Positions 27,251 through 36,267 of a stretch of DNA of 64,000 bases are shown one piece after another; within the stretch, counting starts at the first letter, position 1; each line of letters begins with the position of its first letter. The position numbers were made by a program, and so were the translations under genes. The stretch comes from Streptomyces sp. MNU76. GTDB lineage: Bacteria; Actinomycetota; Actinomycetes; Streptomycetales; Streptomycetaceae. Under the pieces are notes generated by a model that saw only the letters and a list, made by a program, of their open reading frames with translations, had not been told where the DNA came from and ran no database searches. The stretch lies in the NCBI RefSeq assembly GCF_020982545.1, contig NZ_JAJKLK010000003.1, positions 62,001 to 126,000 of the forward strand, given 5' to 3'.

Positions 27251-29739
27251 GCACGCCGATGCGGCACTGGGCGTGGAGCGTGGCGCTGTTCTGGTTCGGA
27301 GTGTGCCTGAGCGCGCTGCTGTCCTTCAGGTACGTCGCGGTCATGTCGCCACCCCGCTGGTCGCTCGGCTTCCCGGGCCAGGGGCGTGACCCGGAGCGGA
27401 GCCGCTCCGTTCACCTGAGTGGCGGTACCCGTGGCCTGGCCCCGCGGCCGTCGCCCCCCGTCCCTCTCCGGCTCCCCACCTGGTGCCGAGCGCACCCCAC
27501 GCGCGCCGAAGACAGAAGAAGCCACCCCATGCCCCTGCCCTCCATGTCCGATGCCGACGACGTCCCGTCCTTCCTCATGCCGACCCAGCCCTCCGCCCGG
27601 GCCCGTGGCGAGAGAACGGGCGTTCCTTCGGACATACGCAGTCCGCTGCCCCGCGTCCCAGGCTCGCGTCCTGCGGTCGGGAGCGGCCCGGTGCCCGCCG
27701 TGCCCGGGGCGGGCGTCTCGACCGGGCTGCCGCACCCGGCCACCGGAAGCCCGTCGCCCTCGCAGGCGCCGCACCCCGGTCCCCGCCGTCCCACGGAGCT
27801 GCCACCGGCCCACACGACCCTGATCTGTGTCGCCCTGCCGGGCCTCGCGATCTCGTCGGAGCAGGGCCAGTTGAACGGCCGAGGACTGGAGGGCTTCTAC
27901 CGTGCCGGACGGCGCATGCTCTCCCGCTGCCAGGTGAGGGTGGCCGGACGGGAACCGCTCGCCGTGCAGGCGCGGATGCTCTCCGCCGACCGAGCCCGGT
28001 TCATGGCGACACTGCGCATGTCGACCGTGGCCGGACCGGACCCGGACGTCATGGTCGAGCGCACGCGTCATGCGGACGGCACCGAGCGGATCACCCTGCA
28101 CAGCACGGCCCGCCGCCCACTGCGCCTGCCCGTCGAGGTGTCGCTGGGAACGGATCTCGCTGAACTGGGCGCCGTCGCCTCCGGCAGAGCCGGCCCGGAA
28201 CTGTCGGCGAGTGTGTACGACTCCGGCCTCCGCTGGTCGAGCGCGCACGGGCACTCCACGGTCACCGCGCATCCGCCGCCGGCCGACGCCCTGGCCTCCG
28301 CCGGTCTGCTGCGCTGGGAGCTGGAGCTGCCGCCCGGCGGCACACGGAGCGTGGAGCTGCGAGTGCGCCCGAACGGCGCGGGCCCCATCAGGCCGGTGGG
28401 GCGCGGGGCCACGAGCCCTCTTTCCCAGGCCGGTGCGGCGGGCGACGACCCGACGGCGCAGCCCTTGCTGCACACCTGCCTGGAGGACCTCGAAGCCCTG
28501 CTGCTGCGCGATCCGAAGAATCCCTCGGACGCACACCTGGCGGCGGGCGCGCCCTGGCGCTGCGGCATGGCCCCGGCCGACGCGCTGGTCGCTGCCAGGA
28601 TGACCCTGCCGCTCGGGACCCGCCTCGCCGCGGGCACACTGCGTACCCTCGCCCGCACCCAACTCGTGGGCCGGGAGGCACAGTCCGGCATGATCCCGGG
28701 CCCGCGGCGGGACGCGGGCCCGCATCTGCCGCCGGGCTGCACCGGCACCGAGGCGACCCTCCTGTTCCCCGTGCTCCTCGCGGAGGCCAGGAGATGGGGA
28801 CTCCCCGAGCAGGAGACGGAGGAACTGTTGCCGGCGGCCGAGCGCTGCCTGCGGTGGCTGCGGGGGGCCGCCGGAAGGGGTGTCTGTCTGCCCGACCCGC
28901 GCCCCGGGGGACCGCTGCGTTGCGAGACCCAGGCGCACGCCCACCGCGCCGCGCTGCTGGGCGCCGACCTCCTCGACGCCTACGGCCGACCGGGCGGGGC
29001 CGAGCTGCGGGACTGGGCCGCAGACCTGCGGGCCCGGTTCGCGGCGGATTTCTGGGTCGAGGACCGGGGCGGCGGAAGACCCGCGGCCGCCCGCACCCCG
29101 GACGGGCGGGTCGTGCCGCACCTGGGAGCCGGTGCCGCCCACCTCCTCGACACCGGCCTGCTCGGTGCCGGGGAGCAGGCCCCGGGACTTCTCGACAAGG
29201 TGCGGATCGAACAGCTCGCGCGGCTGCTCGGAGGGCCCGCCATGGACTCGGGGTGGGGACTGCGGAGCCTGGGGGCGAAGGAGGCGGGGTACAACCCCTT
29301 CGGCCATCGCAGCGGTGCCGTGCGCGTACAGGAGACGGCGATCGCGGTCGCGGGGCTCGCGGCGGCCGGGTACGAGAAGGAGGCGAGCGCGCTTCTGCGG
29401 GGGGTGCTGGCGGCGGCGGAGAGCTTCGGCCGTCGGCTGCCCGAGATGTACGCGGGGGAGCAGCGGACGGCGGGGAGTGCTCCGCTGCCTCACCCCGCCG
29501 CCTGCAGACCGGCCGCGACGGCGGCGGCCGCGGGCGTGCTGCTGCTCACCACCCTCGTCGGCATCCGGCCCGACGCTCCCGCTGGGACGGTGACCCTGCG
29601 GCCGGTGCGCAGCGCGCCGCTGGGAGAGGTCTGCATGACGGGACTGCGCGTCGCGGGCGCACCCTTCGCCGTACGTGTCAGCAGGCTGGGGCTCGCGATG
29701 GTCGAGGAGGCGGCGGACGGGCTGCAGTTGGGAGTGTGA
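27247..29739 (+). CDS. glycogen debranching-enzyme-like protein (GDE N-terminal domain, amylo-1,6-glucosidase fold)
   Basis: 830 residues from GTG 27247, which overlaps the preceding stop (GTGA) and has GGAGGGGG upstream. Residues 1-45 form one hydrophobic span (WSVALFWFGVCLSALLSFRY) with strongly GC3-biased codons. Residues 60-95 look like poor coding sequence, and ATG 27529 is the alternative start for a 736-residue cytosolic form. The core has the GDE N-terminal beta domain (ISSEQGQLNGRGLEGFYRAG, RMLSRCQVRVAGREPLAVQA) and an (alpha/alpha)6-like part (GMIPGPRRDAG, CTGTEATLLFPVLL, ETAIAVAGLAAAGYE). It probably acts on alpha-glucans or related sugars; catalytic acids were not assigned. Confidence 0.78.
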   Translation: MSTPMRHWAWSVALFWFGVCLSALLSFRYVAVMSPPRWSLGFPGQGRDPERSRSVHLSGGTRGLAPRPSPPVPLRLPTWCRAHPTRAEDRRSHPMPLPSMSDADDVPSFLMPTQPSARARGERTGVPSDIRSPLPRVPGSRPAVGSGPVPAVPGAGVSTGLPHPATGSPSPSQAPHPGPRRPTELPPAHTTLICVALPGLAISSEQGQLNGRGLEGFYRAGRRMLSRCQVRVAGREPLAVQARMLSADRARFMATLRMSTVAGPDPDVMVERTRHADGTERITLHSTARRPLRLPVEVSLGTDLAELGAVASGRAGPELSASVYDSGLRWSSAHGHSTVTAHPPPADALASAGLLRWELELPPGGTRSVELRVRPNGAGPIRPVGRGATSPLSQAGAAGDDPTAQPLLHTCLEDLEALLLRDPKNPSDAHLAAGAPWRCGMAPADALVAARMTLPLGTRLAAGTLRTLARTQLVGREAQSGMIPGPRRDAGPHLPPGCTGTEATLLFPVLLAEARRWGLPEQETEELLPAAERCLRWLRGAAGRGVCLPDPRPGGPLRCETQAHAHRAALLGADLLDAYGRPGGAELRDWAADLRARFAADFWVEDRGGGRPAAARTPDGRVVPHLGAGAAHLLDTGLLGAGEQAPGLLDKVRIEQLARLLGGPAMDSGWGLRSLGAKEAGYNPFGHRSGAVRVQETAIAVAGLAAAGYEKEASALLRGVLAAAESFGRRLPEMYAGEQRTAGSAPLPHPAACRPAATAAAAGVLLLTTLVGIRPDAPAGTVTLRPVRSAPLGEVCMTGLRVAGAPFAVRVSRLGLAMVEEAADGLQLGV

Positions 29740-29863
29740 CCTCCTGTGACGAGCTGGGAACGGCCGGCGGAGCGCGGTGCACGGGGTGGGCGGCCGATCA
29801 GCGAAGACCGGTAACGGACAGAAGTGGATCAAGTGGGGAAGTGACCAGCGAAGGGAGTGTTTA

Positions 29864-29878
29864 TCGTCAGGCAGACGA
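29864..29878 (+). promoter_or_regulatory. candidate operator overlapping the NUDIX gene promoter
   Basis: TCGTC-AGGCA-GACGA is a perfect 5+5 inverted repeat just before the TATGAT box at 29880-29885, which is six bases before the ATG. It would suit autoregulation by the NrtR-like protein. Confidence 0.4.
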
Positions 29879-29891
29879 CTATGATCGCGGC

Positions 29892-30650
29892 ATGCCCTAC
29901 GACCCGTCGGACTACCCGCCCTTCGCCGTCACAGTGGACCTGGTCGTGCTGACCGTCCGTCGCCATGCGCTCTGCGCGCTGACGGTACGGCGGGGCGAAC
30001 AGCCGTTCCAGGGGCGGTGGGCGTTGCCCGGTGGCTTCGTCCGGCCGGACGAGGATCTGTCACAGGCGGCGGCGAGGGAACTCGCGGAGGAGACCGGGCT
30101 GACTGCCCACGAACCGTCCGAGCCCGCGCAGGACAACGGCGCGCACCTGGAGCAGTTGGCGACCTACGGTGACCCGAAGCGCGACCCGAGGATGAGGGTC
30201 GTCAGCGTCGCCCATCTCGCCCTCGCCCCGGACCTGCCCGCCCCCCGGCCGGGTGGGGACGCCAACAGTGCGCGCTGGGCACCCGTGGAGGAGCTGTTGG
30301 AGCAGGGCGGTTACGGACGTGACGGCGAGCCGGTGGCGCCCTTGGCCTTCGATCACGCGCAGATCCTCGCGGACGGGGTGGAGCGCGCTCGCTCCAAGAT
30401 CGAGTACTCCTCGCTGGCCACGGCCTTCTGTCCGCCGGAGTTCACGGTCGGTGAGCTGCGGCGTGTCTACGAGGCGGTGTGGGGAGTGGCCCTCGATCCG
30501 CGCAACTTCCATCGCAAGGTGACGGGTACGCCGGGCTTCCTCGTGCCCACCGGCGGCACCACCACGCGGCAGGGTGGCCGTCCCGCCCAGCTCTTCCGGG
30601 CCGGCGGCGCCACCCTCCTCAACCCGCCGATGCTGCGCCCCGAGGTCTGA
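29892..30650 (+). CDS. NUDIX hydrolase with C-terminal winged helix (NrtR-like)
   Basis: 252 residues from ATG 29892. The Nudix box is intact: G-x5-E-x7-REL-x-EE-x-G, from GGFVRPDEDLSQ to ARELAEETGL at about residues 42-64. The C-terminal part (SSLATAFCPPEFTVGELRRV, FHRKVTGTPGFLVP, GRPAQLFR) is the winged helix found in NrtR-type proteins, which bind ADP-ribose and repress NAD genes, or hydrolyse ADP-ribose when the box is intact. No NAD biosynthesis gene lies beside it. Enzyme, regulator or both cannot be decided from sequence. Confidence 0.88.
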   Translation: MPYDPSDYPPFAVTVDLVVLTVRRHALCALTVRRGEQPFQGRWALPGGFVRPDEDLSQAAARELAEETGLTAHEPSEPAQDNGAHLEQLATYGDPKRDPRMRVVSVAHLALAPDLPAPRPGGDANSARWAPVEELLEQGGYGRDGEPVAPLAFDHAQILADGVERARSKIEYSSLATAFCPPEFTVGELRRVYEAVWGVALDPRNFHRKVTGTPGFLVPTGGTTTRQGGRPAQLFRAGGATLLNPPMLRPEV

Positions 30651-30755
30651 GCACGCGCGTGACCGGAGTCCTCTCCGCCGCGTTCGGCTGTCTTGGCCGT
30701 GCGGTGCGCCTCGAGGTGCCCGAAAAAACGGACATACCGCGCTATCTTGCCTAGG

Positions 30756-32891
30756 GTGATCCAGGCCATCGGATTGACCAGCAATCCTCGCAAGGAGCTT
30801 CCGCCCGCCATCGACGATGTGTCCTTCGAGGCGCACTCCGGTCGCGTCACCGCACTCCTCGGGGCTCCCAGAGTGGGCAAGTCGACAGCGCTGAGACTCA
30901 TGCTCGAACTCCAACAGGGTCGTGGCATCGCCTACTTCAGGGGGCGCCCCCTGCACCGCATCGCCCACCCCTCGCGTGAGGTGGGGGTGCTCCTCGGCGA
31001 TGTGCCGGGCCACCCGGCCCGCACGGTCCGAGGGCATCTGCGCATGCTGTGCGCGGCCGCGGGGCTGCCCACGCGGCGGGCCGACGAGGTCCTGGAGGTC
31101 GTGGGTCTGGTCAGTCTGTGCGAGGCGCGGCTCGGCACCCTCTCGCGGGGCATGGACCGCCGCCTCGGTCTGGCCTGCGCGTTGCTGTCCGACCCGCACA
31201 CCCTCGTGCTGGACGAGCCTGCCGACGGGCTGGCGGTCCGTGAAGGCCGGTGGCTGCACGGGATCATGCGGGCGCACGCGGAGCAGGGCGGCACGGTCCT
31301 GTTCACCACCGGCGACCCCAAGGAGGCCGCACGGAACGCCGACCGGGTCCTCACCCTCGAACAGGGGAGGCTCATCGCCGACCAGGAGGTCGCCGACTTC
31401 TCCCGGACCCGGCTGCGGCCCAGGGTCGCCGTCCGCACCCCGTACGCCGCCCGACTCGAGGCCCTGCTCACCAAGGAGGCCCGCACCGCACGGCGTTCCG
31501 TGGAGATCGTGTCGGAGGGAGGCAACCGGCTGTCGGTGTACGGCAGTACGTGCGCGGAGGTCGGTGAGGCCGCGTTTCGGCACGGCATCCTCGTGCACCA
31601 ACTCGCGGACGAGGTAGGGGACATGGGTCCTGTGCCGACGATGCCACCGGCGGCGGTCGAGGACGCTCAGGCGTGGGCCGACGGCGCGACCGACCCGGAG
31701 GAGGCCCGATGGTTCGAGGCACACCGGATGGCCGCCGAGGGGCCTCGAACGAGCGCGTTCGCGCCCCCGACCGTGACCGAGCCGCGAGCCCCGGCGTTCG
31801 CCCACGGCTCGGCGGAGGGCGACGCCGAGCCCGGAGCCGTCCGCACCACCCTCGCGACCGATGCCGATGCCGATCCCTCCGACCCCGCGCCACTGCCCTC
31901 GGCGCCGCCGTCCGAGGCCCACCCGTCCGAGGTCGACTCGGCGCCGTTCTCCCCGGCCCACCCGTCCGACGCCGACTCGGCGCCGTTCCACCCTGCCCAC
32001 CCGTCCGACGTCGATGCCGACCCGGCGCCGCTCTCCCCCGACCACCTGTCCGGGACGGGCCCGCTGCCGCCGTCGCCGTCCCTGCCGGCGCTTCCGCCGC
32101 CCATCACCGTGCGGTCGGCGCCGAGCCCGCTGCGTCCGCTGCGGTACGAGCTGCGGCGGGCGGGCGGCGTCAGCACCACGTACGTCACCGCCGCGGCCGT
32201 GCTCGTCACCTCCGCCCTCGTGGCGGTGATCCTCGCCAGGGTCGGGCACACCCCCCAGCCACGACTGCTGGCCGCGTGGCCGCGGGAACTGCCGCTGCCG
32301 CCCGCCGCCATCGGCGCGGGGCTGCTCGGGGCCATCGCCTTCGGTGACGAGTTCCGCCACCCCGCCCTGGCCGCGGACCGTGGCACCGTGCCGCGCCGCC
32401 TCGGACTGCTGGTCGCGAAACTCCTCGTGGCGGCGGGCACCGCACTGCTCCTGGCGGTCCTCGCCGTGGGCTGCGACCTGGAAGTGCTCTACCTCGTCTA
32501 CGGGCCGGAGCTCATCTCCGTCCCCGCAGACTGGCTGCCACTCGGCGCGAGTTGGGTCGGGCTCGTCGTGGGATGCGCCTGGGCGGGGGTGCTCGCGGCG
32601 GGGGTCTTCCGGTCCACGTCGGCGGGGCTCGCCGCCGTGGTCGCCGTGCCCCTCCTCGTCGTACCCCTGGTGCAGAAGGTGCTGGAGGGGTCGTCCGTGC
32701 GCAGTGCGATCGGGTTTCCGATGCGGCTGCGCGAGCTCGTGATGGTGCAGTGGCCGTTCGGGGGTGAGCGCTATCTGGAGGCGGTGGCGCGGGCCGTCGT
32801 CCAACCCGTGGGTGGGGCGCTGCTGTTGTCGCTGACCGTTTTGCTGGGTGCCTACGTCCTCACGAACCTGCGTGCGCGGGTCCGCGGATGA
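30756..32891 (+). CDS. ABC transporter, ATP-binding domain fused to ABC-2-type permease
   Basis: 711 residues from GTG 30756. The ATPase half has Walker A GAPRVGKST, signature LSRGMDRR and Walker B HTLVLDEPADG; the switch-region His is missing (FTTGDPKEA). A linker of about 130 residues is rich in Pro, Asp and Ser with repeated AHPSDxDSAPF units. The C-terminal 250 residues have about six membrane spans of the ABC-2 export type. Both functional halves in one chain imply a homodimeric exporter. TATCTT seven bases before the GTG and no ribosome-binding site suggest a leaderless mRNA. The substrate is unknown. Confidence 0.85.
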   Translation: MIQAIGLTSNPRKELPPAIDDVSFEAHSGRVTALLGAPRVGKSTALRLMLELQQGRGIAYFRGRPLHRIAHPSREVGVLLGDVPGHPARTVRGHLRMLCAAAGLPTRRADEVLEVVGLVSLCEARLGTLSRGMDRRLGLACALLSDPHTLVLDEPADGLAVREGRWLHGIMRAHAEQGGTVLFTTGDPKEAARNADRVLTLEQGRLIADQEVADFSRTRLRPRVAVRTPYAARLEALLTKEARTARRSVEIVSEGGNRLSVYGSTCAEVGEAAFRHGILVHQLADEVGDMGPVPTMPPAAVEDAQAWADGATDPEEARWFEAHRMAAEGPRTSAFAPPTVTEPRAPAFAHGSAEGDAEPGAVRTTLATDADADPSDPAPLPSAPPSEAHPSEVDSAPFSPAHPSDADSAPFHPAHPSDVDADPAPLSPDHLSGTGPLPPSPSLPALPPPITVRSAPSPLRPLRYELRRAGGVSTTYVTAAAVLVTSALVAVILARVGHTPQPRLLAAWPRELPLPPAAIGAGLLGAIAFGDEFRHPALAADRGTVPRRLGLLVAKLLVAAGTALLLAVLAVGCDLEVLYLVYGPELISVPADWLPLGASWVGLVVGCAWAGVLAAGVFRSTSAGLAAVVAVPLLVVPLVQKVLEGSSVRSAIGFPMRLRELVMVQWPFGGERYLEAVARAVVQPVGGALLLSLTVLLGAYVLTNLRARVRG

Positions 32892-32973
32892 TCGTCGTCA
32901 TCCTTTCGTGCTCACCGTCCGTGCTCTTCCGCCGACGCAATGCACGCAACTCCTCGTAGAACGCCCATTTCTT

Positions 32974-32981
32974 TCCGATAA
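32974..32981 (+). promoter_or_regulatory. WhiG-type (sigma-28-like) -10 element of whiH
   Basis: TCCGATAA matches the sigma-WhiG -10 consensus GCCGATAA in 7 of 8 bases, 92 bases before the whiH start. The -35 element (TAAA) is not clear; TAGA at 32957-32960 is closer than the ideal spacing. whiH is known to depend on WhiG in S. coelicolor. Confidence 0.55.
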
Positions 32982-33073
32982 GGCGTCAATTGCGACGGGG
33001 TGAGCGATCACCCTTTCGTGTGCTTTTCACCAAAGACCTCAAGGGAGTTGAGAACGCAGCCGACAAAGGATGC

Positions 33074-33961
33074 GTGAGTACCCTTGCGCACACCATGATG
33101 ACCGCCGCCCGCTCCGCCGACTCCGGCCTCGCCGGACCGGGCGAACTCGACCGCTACCCCTACGCCGAGCGCCCCGGTGTCGACCGCGTGGGCCTCCCCG
33201 CCTGGGACGGCGCGGACCCCGAGCTGGGACGCGTGGGCCGACGCGCCGCCGGGAGTCGCGGCCGCGGACTGCACGGCCAACTCGTCCAGCAGCTCGGCCA
33301 GATGATCGTCTCCGGGGACCTGGGCGCGGATCGCCCGCTCGTGCCCGAGGAGATCGGCCAGCGATTCGAGGTCTCCCGCACCGTCGTCCGTGAATCCCTG
33401 CGCGTCCTGGAGGCCAAGGGCCTGGTCAGCGCCCGGCCGAACGTCGGCACGCGCGTCCGCCCCGTCAGCGACTGGAACCTGCTCGACCCGGACATCATCG
33501 AGTGGCGGGCCTTCGGTCCGCAGCGTGACGACCAGCGGCGCGAGCTCAGTGAACTGCGCTGGACGATCGAGCCGCTCGCCGCGCGCCTCGCCGCCGGGCA
33601 CGGTCGCGACGACGTCCAGCAGCGCCTCGGGGACATGGTCGAGCTCATGGGCCATGCCATGGCCCAGGGCGACCCGCTGACCTTCTCGCGCGCGGACGCC
33701 GAGTTCCACTCGCTGCTCATCCAGGTCGCGGGCAACCGCATGCTGGAGCACCTCTCCGGGATCGTCTCCGCCGCCCTCCAGGTCTCCGGCGGGCCGGTCA
33801 CCGGATGCGACCGGCCGACCGAGTCGACGCTGGCGCACCACGGCCGCATCGTCGACGCGCTCGCCGCAGGCGACGGAGGGGCGGCCGAGGGGGCCATGCG
33901 GCAACTGCTCACCGTCCACCCCGAGGTGGAGCGTGTGGTGCCCGCGCCGCGCGAGCACTGA
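33074..33961 (+). CDS. whiH: sporulation regulator WhiH (GntR/FadR family)
   Basis: 295 residues from GTG 33074 with AAAGGA upstream, the same length as I recall for S. coelicolor WhiH. The helix-turn-helix lies at about residues 75-135 (LVQQLGQMIVSGDLGADRPL, EEIGQRFEVSRTVVRESLRV). The C-terminal FCD domain (RADAEFHSLLIQVAGNRMLE) may bind a metal and a carboxylate ligand. WhiH is needed for septation of aerial hyphae and is switched on by WhiG. hrdB lies next on the same strand, as in S. coelicolor. Confidence 0.95.
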   Translation: MSTLAHTMMTAARSADSGLAGPGELDRYPYAERPGVDRVGLPAWDGADPELGRVGRRAAGSRGRGLHGQLVQQLGQMIVSGDLGADRPLVPEEIGQRFEVSRTVVRESLRVLEAKGLVSARPNVGTRVRPVSDWNLLDPDIIEWRAFGPQRDDQRRELSELRWTIEPLAARLAAGHGRDDVQQRLGDMVELMGHAMAQGDPLTFSRADAEFHSLLIQVAGNRMLEHLSGIVSAALQVSGGPVTGCDRPTESTLAHHGRIVDALAAGDGGAAEGAMRQLLTVHPEVERVVPAPREH

Positions 33962-33989
33962 CGGCGCCCGGAGCGGGACAAGGGCGCCG
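33962..33989 (+). terminator. hairpin directly after whiH
   Basis: CGGCGCCC (33962-33969) pairs with GGGCGCCG (33982-33989) around a 12-base loop, starting at the base after the stop codon. Confidence 0.5.
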
Positions 33990-34557
33990 CGGTCGGGGTG
34001 TAGTTCCCCTCCGGGGCGTCGTTCCACCGGCGGACCGTGCCGCCGGGCCCCATCGGATCCCCCTGGGATTCGGCGGGTCCGGCGGCGCGACGCCGGAGCC
34101 ATGAGGCGGCCCGTCGTGCCGGGGCGCCTCGTCTCGTCGTGGCCGGGCGGTGGGTCGGCCGGGAGCGGTGTGGCCCGGCGCGACGGGTGTTCCCGTAGGG
34201 GCCCGCGGATCCCGCCGAGGGCGGTGATCCACATTGAGGAGTTCATTCGGGAATCGTTCGGGTACCTGTCTGAATAGAACCGATTGTGGCCTTGATCGAT
34301 TACCTCTGGCAGTGTCTGACCGCTTTTGAGTGCTTACGGGGTGTGACTCGGGCCACGCAGATTGGGCGTAACGCTCGTGGGAACAGCGCGATGACCTAAG
34401 AGGTGACAGCCGCGGAGGGAATACGGACGCCGTTCACGGCGCTGTGCCTCTTCCCGGCCCCCGCCCGCACCGTCGGCCCACTCCCAAGCCGGTGGTCGGC
34501 TCCTGTCCGCAGTGGACGGGGCCGGAAGCCGTTTTCCAACGTTCCGAGAGGTTGTTC
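33990..34557 (+). promoter_or_regulatory. hrdB upstream regulatory region
   Basis: About 570 bases without a supported gene, AT-richer in the last 330. A possible SigR-type element GGGAAC at 34379 with GTG 18 bases after it lies 170 bases before the start; the consensus is GGAAT-N18-GTT, so this is weak. Long leaders with several promoters are usual for hrdB. Confidence 0.4.
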
Positions 34558-36102
34558 GTGTCGGCCAGCACATCCCGTACGCTCCCGCCGGAGATCGCCG
34601 AGTCCGTCTCTGTCATGGCGCTCATTGAGCGGGGAAAGGCTGAGGGGCAGATCGCCGGCGACGATGTGCGTCGGGCCTTCGAAGCTGACCAGATTCCGGC
34701 CACTCAGTGGAAGAACGTACTGCGCAGCCTCAACCAGATCCTCGAGGAAGAGGGTGTGACGCTGATGGTCAGTGCCGCGGAGCCCAAGCGCACCCGAAAG
34801 AGCGTCGCAGCGAAGAGTCCGGCCAAGCGCACCGCCACCAAGACGGTCGCGGCGAAGACGGTGACCACCAAGAAGGCCACCGCGACAGCCGCCCCCGCGG
34901 TGCCTGCGGCCGATGCCTCCGCCGAGGACGCCGCACCCGCCAAGAAGGCCGCCGCCAAGAAGGCGGTCGCCAAGAAGGCGGCCCCCGCCAAGAAGACCGT
35001 CGCCGCCAAGAAGACGGCGGCCAAGAAGACCACCGCAAAGAAGGACGACGTCGAGCTGATCGACGAAGAGGTCCTGGAGGAGACCCCGGGCGCCAAGCCG
35101 GGCGAGGAGCCCGAGGGCACCGAGAGCGCCGGCTTCGTCCTGTCCGACGAGGACGAGGACGACGCGCCCGCCCAGCAGGTCGCGGCCGCCGGTGCCACCG
35201 CCGACCCGGTCAAGGACTACCTCAAGCAGATCGGTAAGGTCCCGCTGCTCAACGCCGAGCAGGAGGTCGAGCTCGCCAAGCGTATCGAGGCCGGTCTGTT
35301 CGCCGAGGACAAGCTGGCCAACGCCGACAAGCTCGCCCCCAAGCTCAAGCGTGAGCTGGAGATCATCGCCGAGGACGGCCGCCGCGCCAAGAACCACCTC
35401 CTGGAGGCCAACCTCCGTCTGGTGGTCTCCCTGGCCAAGCGCTACACCGGCCGCGGCATGCTCTTCCTGGACCTGATCCAGGAAGGCAACCTCGGTCTGA
35501 TCCGCGCGGTCGAGAAGTTCGACTACACCAAGGGCTACAAGTTCTCCACGTACGCCACCTGGTGGATCCGTCAGGCGATCACCCGCGCCATGGCCGACCA
35601 GGCCCGCACCATCCGTATCCCGGTGCACATGGTCGAGGTCATCAACAAGCTGGCGCGTGTGCAGCGTCAGATGCTCCAGGACCTGGGCCGCGAGCCCACC
35701 CCGGAGGAGCTGGCCAAGGAACTCGACATGACCCCGGAGAAGGTCATCGAGGTCCAGAAGTACGGCCGCGAGCCCATCTCCCTGCACACCCCGCTGGGCG
35801 AGGACGGCGACAGCGAGTTCGGTGACCTCATCGAGGACTCCGAGGCCGTCGTCCCGGCCGACGCGGTCAGCTTCACGCTTCTGCAGGAGCAGCTCCACTC
35901 GGTGCTGGACACCCTGTCCGAGCGCGAGGCGGGCGTCGTCTCCATGCGCTTCGGCCTCACCGACGGTCAGCCGAAGACCCTCGACGAGATCGGCAAGGTC
36001 TACGGCGTGACGCGTGAGCGGATCCGCCAGATCGAGTCCAAGACGATGTCGAAGCTGCGTCACCCGTCCCGCTCGCAGGTGCTGCGCGACTACCTCGACT
36101 AG
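34558..36102 (+). CDS. hrdB: principal RNA polymerase sigma factor HrdB
   Basis: 514 residues from GTG 34558; GAGAGGTTGTTC upstream. Region 1.1 occupies the first 75 residues; a Lys/Ala-rich, acid-ended linker of about 130 residues follows. From about residue 214 come region 1.2 ([16 protein letters not shown]), region 2 ([37 protein letters not shown]), region 3 and region 4 ([18 protein letters not shown]). It directs transcription of housekeeping genes. The TAG stop coincides with the left CTAG boundary of a mobile element, so the coding part is complete but its native 3' flank has been displaced. Confidence 0.98.
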   Translation: MSASTSRTLPPEIAESVSVMALIERGKAEGQIAGDDVRRAFEADQIPATQWKNVLRSLNQILEEEGVTLMVSAAEPKRTRKSVAAKSPAKRTATKTVAAKTVTTKKATATAAPAVPAADASAEDAAPAKKAAAKKAVAKKAAPAKKTVAAKKTAAKKTTAKKDDVELIDEEVLEETPGAKPGEEPEGTESAGFVLSDEDEDDAPAQQVAAAGATADPVKDYLKQIGKVPLLNAEQEVELAKRIEAGLFAEDKLANADKLAPKLKRELEIIAEDGRRAKNHLLEANLRLVVSLAKRYTGRGMLFLDLIQEGNLGLIRAVEKFDYTKGYKFSTYATWWIRQAITRAMADQARTIRIPVHMVEVINKLARVQRQMLQDLGREPTPEELAKELDMTPEKVIEVQKYGREPISLHTPLGEDGDSEFGDLIEDSEAVVPADAVSFTLLQEQLHSVLDTLSEREAGVVSMRFGLTDGQPKTLDEIGKVYGVTRERIRQIESKTMSKLRHPSRSQVLRDYLD

Positions 36103-36263
36103 GGGGTGTTTCGAAAGTCCTGTGCGGTGCCCGCGGTGTCCGGTGCGTGCTCTCGGCGTGCCGGACGAAAGCCCTCGTACTGGACGTACTTGGGGTTTCG
36201 GCCGGTGCGGCGAGAGTGCGTGCCGGGCGCCGTGGGTGCTGTGCGGGACTTTCGAAACACCCC
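36103..36263. mobile_element. MITE-like element inserted at the hrdB stop codon
   Basis: About 161 bp bounded by CTAG on both sides (36099-36102 and 36264-36267). The ends are perfect inverted repeats (GGGGGTGTTTCGAAAGTCC and its complement), 22 bp long if CTAG is included. The interior is itself a near-palindrome, for example CGAAAGCCCTCGTAC with GTACTTGGGGTTTCG. There is no ORF of a transposase, so it would need one in trans; ends and CTAG target suit IS5-type elements. It may now act as hrdB's terminator. Confidence 0.8.
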
Positions 36264-36267
36264 CTAG

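Noticed and set aside
26818..29832. 1004-codon open frame on the minus strand
   Set aside because: It is the shadow of the DUF4192 and debranching-like genes on the plus strand; Arg/Gly-rich with no family motifs.
34379..34405. SigR promoter for hrdB
   Set aside because: GGGAAC-N18-GTG has the spacing but differs from GGAAT-N18-GTT at two key bases; kept only as a weak remark in the hrdB upstream entry.
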